Part shown: positions 58,867-64,000 of the stretch, piece by piece | Position numbering within the stretch: position 1 is the first letter of the stretch | How the letters are laid out: every line of letters begins with the position of its first letter | Assembly: GCF_030551255.1 (NCBI RefSeq) | Contig: NZ_CP130630.1 | Coordinates: 4,011,501 to 4,075,500 of the forward strand | Source of the DNA: Streptomyces sp. NL15-2K | GTDB lineage: Bacteria; Actinomycetota; Actinomycetes; Streptomycetales; Streptomycetaceae | Length of the DNA stretch: 64,000 nt | Direction: 5' to 3' | Made by a program: the position numbers and the translations under genes | Notes under the pieces: generated by a model | Database searches by the model: none | What the model saw: only the letters and a program-made list of their open reading frames with translations | What the model was told of the DNA's origin: nothing

Positions 58867-59805
58867 ATGACAGGTGCTGTGGGTGTCCGGTCGGGGCACG
58901 GTCCCTGGGGCTCGTGGGAGACCGCCCTTGCGTTGCCCCATCCGCGGCTGCGGCCCGGCGTGTTGAGCTACCGCGGGGTCCGGCTGGCGATGGACCGGCC
59001 CCGCCGCCGGCTGGAGGTGCCCATCGGGGCGGCGACCCTGTTGCTGGGCTTCGACCAGCCCGTACGCATCTCGCGCGCCGGCCGGCCCACGGCCACCCTC
59101 GTGTCGGTCTACTCCGGGCCCACGACCACACCCGCCGTTGGCGAACACGCGGGACGGCTGTCCGGCATCGAGGTACTGCTCACGCCCTGGGCCGCGTTCA
59201 GCCTCTTCGGCACCCCGCAGTACGAACTCGCCGACCGCACCGTCGATCCCGACCAGCTGCCGCACGCCCTGGCCACGCGCCGGGCGGGCGACCGGCGGCG
59301 CAGCATCCGCGAACTGTCCGCCGCGCTGGCCTCCCTGCCGACGTGGGAGGACCGTTTCGGGCTGCTCGACGACGTGTTCGCACGCTGGTGGGAGGTCGGC
59401 ACGCCGAGTTCGGCCCGGGTGGTGCGGGCCTGGTCGGAGCTGGTGCGCACGGGCGGCGCGATGCCGGTACGACGGCTCGCCGACGAGGTCGGCTGGAGCG
59501 TACGGCACCTGGAGAACCGCTTCCGCGAACAGATCGGGCTCGGTCCGAAGGCCGCGGCGCGTGTACTGCGGCTGCAACGGGCCCGGCGGCTGCTGGCGGC
59601 GGGGCGGGGACAGGCGGAGACGGCCGCGGTCTGCGGCTTCTACGACCAGGCGCATCTCAGCGGTGAGTTCAAGGCGATGACGGGATGCACGCCGCGGGAG
59701 TTCGTGGTGGCCCGGCAGGGACCGGTCGAGTCCGGGGCACCGGCCGGCGACCGGATGACCGGGGAGGCGACGAGCCTCGTCCTCGCGCCGCCCGGACGGA
59801 CGTAG
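58867..59805 (+). CDS. AraC-family transcriptional regulator
   Basis: A 312-aa regulator with a variable N-terminal sensor domain (about 1-195) and a C-terminal double helix-turn-helix. The HTH region reads VRRLADEVGWSVRHLENRFR, EQIGLGPKAAARVLRLQRAR and ETAAVCGFYDQAHLSGEFKA, then MTGCTPREF, the classic AraC second-helix signature. ATG 58867 is chosen because it opens the sensor domain; the frame continues upstream into the repeat. Target unknown; its place near iol genes does not prove a link. Confidence 0.88.
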   Translation: MTGAVGVRSGHGPWGSWETALALPHPRLRPGVLSYRGVRLAMDRPRRRLEVPIGAATLLLGFDQPVRISRAGRPTATLVSVYSGPTTTPAVGEHAGRLSGIEVLLTPWAAFSLFGTPQYELADRTVDPDQLPHALATRRAGDRRRSIRELSAALASLPTWEDRFGLLDDVFARWWEVGTPSSARVVRAWSELVRTGGAMPVRRLADEVGWSVRHLENRFREQIGLGPKAAARVLRLQRARRLLAAGRGQAETAAVCGFYDQAHLSGEFKAMTGCTPREFVVARQGPVESGAPAGDRMTGEATSLVLAPPGRT

Positions 59806-60220
59806 AACGTGTTGCAACCCAGTGCGGTTTTCTCCAAGACCGGCGGGGTGTGCCGAAGGCACGCTGTGCCTCCGGCCGGCTGATCGGGGGACGCACCCGG
59901 GGGGATGCAGCGGGCGGTTGCACGGGGGATGCGGGGAAGCCGACGGGTCGGGCCCGGCGCAGCGGGTCCGGCCCGTCTTGCTGTGCCCTTTTGCTGGTGG
60001 CGAGCGCCGGCCTTTTGTGCCGCTCGTGTCACAAACGCCCTGTTCGTGTCACGCATGTCGCGTGTCTGCGGGTCTTGCGTCACACCCGGCGCACAAGCCC
60101 TGCCCCACCCCCGCTCCACGTCGTTCACCGGGCACAGGCTCTGTGATCGCCAGCGCAGTACCCGGCTCCCCCGCCGGCCGCTCCGGCCGCCGCCGCGGTA
60201 CGCGCGGGGAGGTGTAACTG
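59806..60220. other. Intergenic region without recognised gene
   Basis: Several frames are open but none has a plausible start and coding character. TCGTGTCAC occurs twice in direct orientation, at 60024 and 60044, exactly 20 bp apart, followed by a related GCGTCAC near 60069. This could be a tandem binding site upstream of the small HTH gene. Confidence 0.35.
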
Positions 60221-60421
60221 ATGACCGACCGAAGGCTCTGGTCCTACAAGGAGATCGCGGCGCACATCCGGGTTCAGCCGGACACCGTGCGCTCCTACCG
60301 CAAGCACGGACTGCTGCCACCGCCCGACCACGTCGAGGCCGGCAAACCCTTCTGGTACGCGGAGACCGTCCGGGCATGGGCGGCGTCCCGCCCCGGAAAC
60401 CGCGGCCGAAGAGCAGATTGA
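60221..60421 (+). CDS. Small MerR/excisionase-like HTH protein
   Basis: A 66-aa single-domain DNA-binding protein: LWSYKEIAAHIRVQPDTVRS, YRKHGLLPPPDHV, then PFWYAETVRAWAASRPG. It has the winged-HTH pattern of MerR/AlpA/excisionase proteins (helix, turn, arginine-rich recognition helix, then the W-x-x-E-T-V wing). GGAGGTG lies upstream. No integrase is near, so it may be a stand-alone regulator. Confidence 0.72.
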   Translation: MTDRRLWSYKEIAAHIRVQPDTVRSYRKHGLLPPPDHVEAGKPFWYAETVRAWAASRPGNRGRRAD

Positions 60422-60473
60422 CCTCCCGGAAAACGGCCTGTGCCCCACCTGTCGTGTGGGGCACAGTGGTCCC

Positions 60474-61037
60474 ATGAGCTTCTCCGTCAAACCCACGCTC
60501 ACCGGCGACAGGACCGTGCTCCGGCCGTTCACCGAGGCCGACGCCGAGACCATGTGGGAGATCATCGGCGACCCCGAGGTCGTGCGGTTCACCGGGGAGC
60601 CGTCCACCGAGCTCACTCCGGGACGACTGCGGACCTGGTACGGCTCCCGCAACGACCGGCCCGACCGGCTCGATCTCGCCGTCACCGACCGCGCCACCGG
60701 CGAACTCGTCGGCGAGGTCGTCCTGTACGAATGGGATCCGGACGCCCGCAGCTGCACCTTTCGCACGCTCATCGGGCCGCGCGGCCGCGGCCGGGGTCTC
60801 GGCACCGAGGCCACCCGCCTCATCGTCGGCCACGGCTTCGAGCAACTCGGTCTGCACCGGATCCAGTTGGACGCATACGGCCACAACCACCGTGCCCTGC
60901 GCGTCTACGAGAAGGTCGGGTTCGTGGTCGAAGGGGTCCGCCGGGAGGCCGAGTTGAGGGAGGGCATCTGGGTCGATGAGGTGATCATGGCCATCCTCGA
61001 CCGCGAGTGGGCCGCCCTCACCTCCACGGTTCGATGA
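60474..61037 (+). CDS. GNAT acetyltransferase (RimJ/RimL type)
   Basis: A 187-aa N-acetyltransferase. The acetyl-CoA loop is [20 protein letters not shown] and the RimJ/L C-terminal motif [36 protein letters not shown]. The N-terminal [20 protein letters not shown] fits the family. The start at ATG 60474 is favoured over 60456. The target could be a small amine or a protein N-terminus. Its 3' end overlaps the convergent dehydrogenase by 20 nt. Confidence 0.88.
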   Translation: MSFSVKPTLTGDRTVLRPFTEADAETMWEIIGDPEVVRFTGEPSTELTPGRLRTWYGSRNDRPDRLDLAVTDRATGELVGEVVLYEWDPDARSCTFRTLIGPRGRGRGLGTEATRLIVGHGFEQLGLHRIQLDAYGHNHRALRVYEKVGFVVEGVRREAELREGIWVDEVIMAILDREWAALTSTVR

Positions 61038-62061
61038 CCGTCACCCCCGCCCCCGGCGCCGTCCCCATCGCCGCCAGGGCGGCCGGGACCGCCTCCAGCG
61101 AGATCGTGGACGTGACCAGCAGGTCGGGCCGCAGCACATCCGTCCGGACCAGCTCCAGCATCGGCGGATAGGTGTGGGCGGCCATGCCGTGGCTGCCCAG
61201 GAGTTCGAGTTCCAGGGCAATCATGCGGGCCATGGGGACCGGTGTCGTGCCGGTCGGTGAGGGCAGCAGGCCGACCTGGACGTGCCGGCCGCGGCGGCGC
61301 AGGCCGTCCACGGAGGCGGCGCAGGTGGCGGGTGAGCCGAGGGCGTCGAGGGAGAGGTGGGCACCGCCGCCCGTCAGGTCCCGGATCGCCTCCGCCGTGT
61401 TCGGCGTGCGGGAGGCGTCCACGCATTCCACGGCGCCGAACTTCCGCGCCAGGTCCAGGGCCCCCGGGGACACGTCGACGGCGACCACCCGCGCTCCCGA
61501 CGCCGCCGCGATCATCACCGCGGACAGGCCGACGCCCCCGCAGCCGTGCACGGCGACCCACTCCCCCGCCGCCAACCGGCCCTGCTGGACCACCGCGCGG
61601 AACGCCGTGGCGAACCGGCAGCCGAGCGAGGCCGCCGTTGCGAAGGACATCTCCTCCGGTACGGCGACGAGGTTCACGTCGGCGTGGTCCAGCGCCACGT
61701 ACTGGGCGAAGGAGCCCCAGTGGGTGAAGCCGGGCTGGGTCTGCCGCTCGCACACCTGCTGGTCGCCCGCCACGCAGGCCGGGCAGATGCCGCAGGCGCA
61801 GACGAAGGGCACGGTGACCCGGTCTCCGGGGCGCCACCCGGTCACCCGGGCGCCCACCGCCTCGACGACTCCGGCGAGTTCGTGCCCCGGCACGTGCGGC
61901 AGCGTGATGTCCGGGTCGTGGCCCTGCCATCCGTGCCAGTCGCTGCGGCACAGCCCCGTGGCCTCGACGCGCACCACGACCCCGTGGTCCGCGGGCTCCG
62001 GGTCCGCCACGTCCCGCACTTCGGCCGGCTCCCCGTACCGCTCGAACACGACAGCCCGCAT
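61018..62061 (-). CDS. Zinc-dependent alcohol dehydrogenase (MDR)
   Basis: A 347-aa medium-chain dehydrogenase. The catalytic zinc site is Cys in [17 protein letters not shown] in [16 protein letters not shown], and a later Cys ([10 protein letters not shown]). The structural zinc site is [17 protein letters not shown], with four cysteines. The nucleotide loop is [15 protein letters not shown]. It oxidises alcohols or reduces aldehydes with NAD(P); substrate unknown. ATG 62061 is followed upstream by GGGGGAGACTC (minus strand). Confidence 0.9.
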   Translation of the reverse strand: MRAVVFERYGEPAEVRDVADPEPADHGVVVRVEATGLCRSDWHGWQGHDPDITLPHVPGHELAGVVEAVGARVTGWRPGDRVTVPFVCACGICPACVAGDQQVCERQTQPGFTHWGSFAQYVALDHADVNLVAVPEEMSFATAASLGCRFATAFRAVVQQGRLAAGEWVAVHGCGGVGLSAVMIAAASGARVVAVDVSPGALDLARKFGAVECVDASRTPNTAEAIRDLTGGGAHLSLDALGSPATCAASVDGLRRRGRHVQVGLLPSPTGTTPVPMARMIALELELLGSHGMAAHTYPPMLELVRTDVLRPDLLVTSTISLEAVPAALAAMGTAPGAGVTVIEPWR

Positions 62062-62129
62062 GAGTCTCCCCCTCTTTTTTGGCTCGGGTCACCTCCGGGG
62101 CGCCCGAGCCTGTGTCGAGAGCACCCGCG

Positions 62130-62460
62130 TTCGTCCCCAGTATCGCGACGATGCCGATGCCGAGCGGCAGCAGGGCGGCGACCGCGCGGCCGAAGACCAT
62201 CACCAGCAGCACCAGCGTCACCGGCAGGCGATCAGCTCGGCCCGGGTCAGGTCCTCCTGGTTGATCGTCTGCATCTCGTACCGCACGGCCACCGGGCCGC
62301 CGACCGTCACGTCCACGGGCCATTAGCGCCCCAGAGCGAGGGCGCAATGCGGTCCAGGGTCTCGCCCATCTGCTTCTCGTCGCCCGTGATGCGGGCGACG
62401 ATCAGCGCTTCCTTGCCATCCTCCGCGCGCAGGGTGGGGGCGCCGGACTGCCAGTAGGAG
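62130..62460 (-). pseudogene. MMPL/RND transporter pseudogene fragment
   Basis: Minus-strand translation in three successive frames gives KEALIVARITGDEKQMGETL, then VDVTVGGPVAVRYEMQTINQ/EDLTRAELIA, then LPVTLVLLVMVFGRAVAALL/PLGIGIVAILGTNAG. These are consecutive pieces of an MMPL-family exporter periplasmic domain and the following membrane helix. Two single-base frameshifts separate them and the gene is cut at 62460, where the IS605-type element begins; the 3' part is missing too. Confidence 0.8.
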
Positions 62461-64000
62461 CTGACCGTTCCCGATCAGTGAGCAGGAGTGAGTCTTGGAC
62501 CCGTACCTGGTCACTGCGGACATCCCGAACGGTGTTGGATGTCCTGGTCGCCCGCTTTCGCTCCGCGTCCGGTGACACGGATCGTGTCCGTGGTCCGGGG
62601 ATACGGGGGCGGGCTTCCTCACGCCGCTGGGTGTCCGAGGCAGCCTGGACGGTCCGATGCCCACACCCATCGCTCCGGTGGGTGTGGGGCGGTGCCGTCC
62701 GTCGCCGGATCGGGTGCCCGAGGGCGCGTCGCCCGACCGCGATGCTCGCCGCATCGTGCCGGGAAATCTTGCGAGTCGGTGTGGTGAGTGGCTGCTGCCA
62801 GTGCTGGGCGCCCCAGCGGCTGGTGTAGGCGGGGTCGACCGCGACGACGGCGATGTCCTGCTCGGCGGCCATCGACACCAGCCGGGCCCTGAGCCTCGCG
62901 GTCGGGAAACGGGACAGCAGCCGCCGGAAGCGCTTGTTGCGGCCGTGCTTCTCGCGGCTGGTGCCGTCGGTGAAGTCGAGGTCCTCGATGGCGATCGCGG
63001 CCGCCCCGCAGCGGCGGGTGTAATGCAGCAGGCGGGTCAGCGCGTGCCGGATCTGCGCATCGCGGTGCTCACTGCTGCCGGTCAGGTCGTAGAAGAAGCG
63101 CCGCGGCTCACCGACGGGATTGCCGTGGGTGTCGAGGTGCCAGGCGGCGAGGTGGTCGTCGTTCATGTCCACCCCCACCACACCCCGGGCCAGCGCCGCG
63201 TCCAGCGGCAGGATGGGGGCGGCGGTGCGCTGCCAGGACGCGGTGACATACCAGCGGCCGCGCAGCACGTCATGGTGGATGCGGTAGGCCACCGCCCGGT
63301 TTGCGGTGACACGATCACGCCACTCCTGGCCCCGGTGCTGGAACCGTACGGTCGCATCCAGGACGTATCTGTCGTGGGGTGCGTTGGCCAGGTGGGCCAG
63401 CGGGGCGGGGAGTTTGATCGAGACCTGTCCGGTGTCGGTGATGCGGATGGTTTCGTTACCGAAGCGTTTGCCGGACTCCCCGTCGGCGGCCAGGAACATC
63501 CGCTGCGCCTGCCAGCGTTCCCGCCACGCCTGCTCACTCAGCCCGGCCGCCGCCAGGTGGTGGCGGGCGTGGGCGAGGTGCCTGCCGCCGCGCACCACGT
63601 GCACTCGGCCCGCCGCCCAGTTGGCCTCCACCACCGCCAGCCGGGCCTTCAGCATCTGCAGCCGACGCGACTTGGCGTGCCACTCGCCCCGCGAGCCGTA
63701 CCCGCGCGCCAGGCCTTCCCGCTTGTCGGCCCTGGCGCCCAGCGGCCGGGCCAGCCGCGCCTCGACCCATTCGATCTCGCCGCGCAGCCTGGCCATATGG
63801 GCGGCCTGCCCGCGCCTGGCCAGCGCCCACTGGTTATGCGTGGCCTTGGTGATACTGCCCGCCCAGCGCGCCGACGACTTCCCCGTCAGCTCCCGCTTGC
63901 GCACCGCCCACCCGGCCGCATCATGCGCCAGCCCCTGCCGACACCGCACGGCCAGATCCCCGGCGGCCAGCGAACCCAGGAACACCCCCACCTCAGCCAG
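62402..64000 (-). CDS. tnpB: IS605-type TnpB (RuvC-like nuclease), partial, reading into flanking DNA
   Basis: Open to the right window edge; more than 530 residues are visible. RuvC-like acidic residues are in VVGVDMNDDHLAAWHLD (Asp, motif I), AIAIEDLDF (Glu, motif II) and RKISRHDAASIAVGRRALGH (Asp, motif III). Between II and III, where typical TnpB proteins have a CXXC...CXXC zinc ribbon, it has YTSRWGAQHWQQPL with no cysteines. After motif III the frame runs on through the element's end (about 62461) and stops at 62402 inside the MMPL pseudogene. TnpB proteins are RNA-guided nucleases that help IS605 elements persist. No TnpA is seen in the window. Confidence 0.82.
   Translation of the reverse strand: MAEVGVFLGSLAAGDLAVRCRQGLAHDAAGWAVRKRELTGKSSARWAGSITKATHNQWALARRGQAAHMARLRGEIEWVEARLARPLGARADKREGLARGYGSRGEWHAKSRRLQMLKARLAVVEANWAAGRVHVVRGGRHLAHARHHLAAAGLSEQAWRERWQAQRMFLAADGESGKRFGNETIRITDTGQVSIKLPAPLAHLANAPHDRYVLDATVRFQHRGQEWRDRVTANRAVAYRIHHDVLRGRWYVTASWQRTAAPILPLDAALARGVVGVDMNDDHLAAWHLDTHGNPVGEPRRFFYDLTGSSEHRDAQIRHALTRLLHYTRRCGAAAIAIEDLDFTDGTSREKHGRNKRFRRLLSRFPTARLRARLVSMAAEQDIAVVAVDPAYTSRWGAQHWQQPLTTPTRKISRHDAASIAVGRRALGHPIRRRTAPPHTHRSDGCGHRTVQAASDTQRREEARPRIPGPRTRSVSPDAERKRATRTSNTVRDVRSDQVRVQDSLLLTDRERSAPTGSPAPPPCARRMARKR

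Overview
The window is high-GC actinobacterial DNA and almost certainly a Streptomyces chromosome. The support is a melC1/melC2 tyrosinase operon, two chaplin-domain proteins, a crotonyl-CoA carboxylase/reductase, a fatty-acyl-AMP ligase/type I PKS operon, rare TTA codons in accessory genes and repeats typical of streptomycete intergenic DNA.

Region by region. (1) 1-13.7 kb: a lipid/polyketide cluster with a GT1 glycosyltransferase (cut by the window edge), a secreted antigen-85-like esterase, ccr, a 2229-residue PKS (ACP-KS-AT-vestigial DH-KR-ACP-degenerate carrier-TE), a translationally coupled FAAL and a 14-TM-type MFS exporter. Together these look like a mycolic-acid-like route: FAAL primes the PKS, CCR supplies an alkylmalonyl extender, the KR leaves a beta-hydroxyl, and TE, GT and the Ag85-like enzyme move the acyl chain onto a sugar. 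(2) 13.9-22 kb: small secreted and cell-surface proteins. These include four tandem paralogues of about 90 aa separated by hairpin terminators and an IS110 remnant, a chaplin fused to a His/Lys-rich repeat, melC1-melC2, a Pro/Ala-rich repeat protein and two further exported proteins. (3) 22-34.3 kb: an exopolysaccharide cluster (two GT4s, priming transferase, polymerase, MurJ-type flippase, deacetylase, Wzz-like protein, GH26-like hydrolase, ATP-grasp, FAD oxidoreductase), mostly with 4-nt overlaps. (4) 34.4-41.6 kb: a single-domain chaplin with a sortase signal, secreted chorismate mutase, a VWA lipoprotein, a MITE-like element, an ABC permease and an unusual hydrolase-ABC ATPase fusion.

(5) 41.7-51.6 kb: an accessory island bordered by partial duplications. 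It carries an sdpABC-type toxin locus with two SdpC paralogues, a SAM methyltransferase, a GntR regulator with two copies of a probable operator, and a radical SAM/PIMT-like methyltransferase operon with very small ORFs. TTA codons in sdpA and in two genes of the radical SAM operon suggest bldA-dependent timing. (6) 51.6-58.7 kb: inositol catabolism (mmsA/iolA, iolD, iolB, a class I aldolase-like barrel, iolC, and a divergent IolE/IolH-like gene). (7) 58.7-64 kb: AraC-type regulator, small HTH protein, GNAT acetyltransferase, zinc alcohol dehydrogenase, an MMPL pseudogene interrupted by an IS605-type TnpB element that runs off the window.

All functional calls come from reading motifs. No database search was run and no structures or expression data were available.
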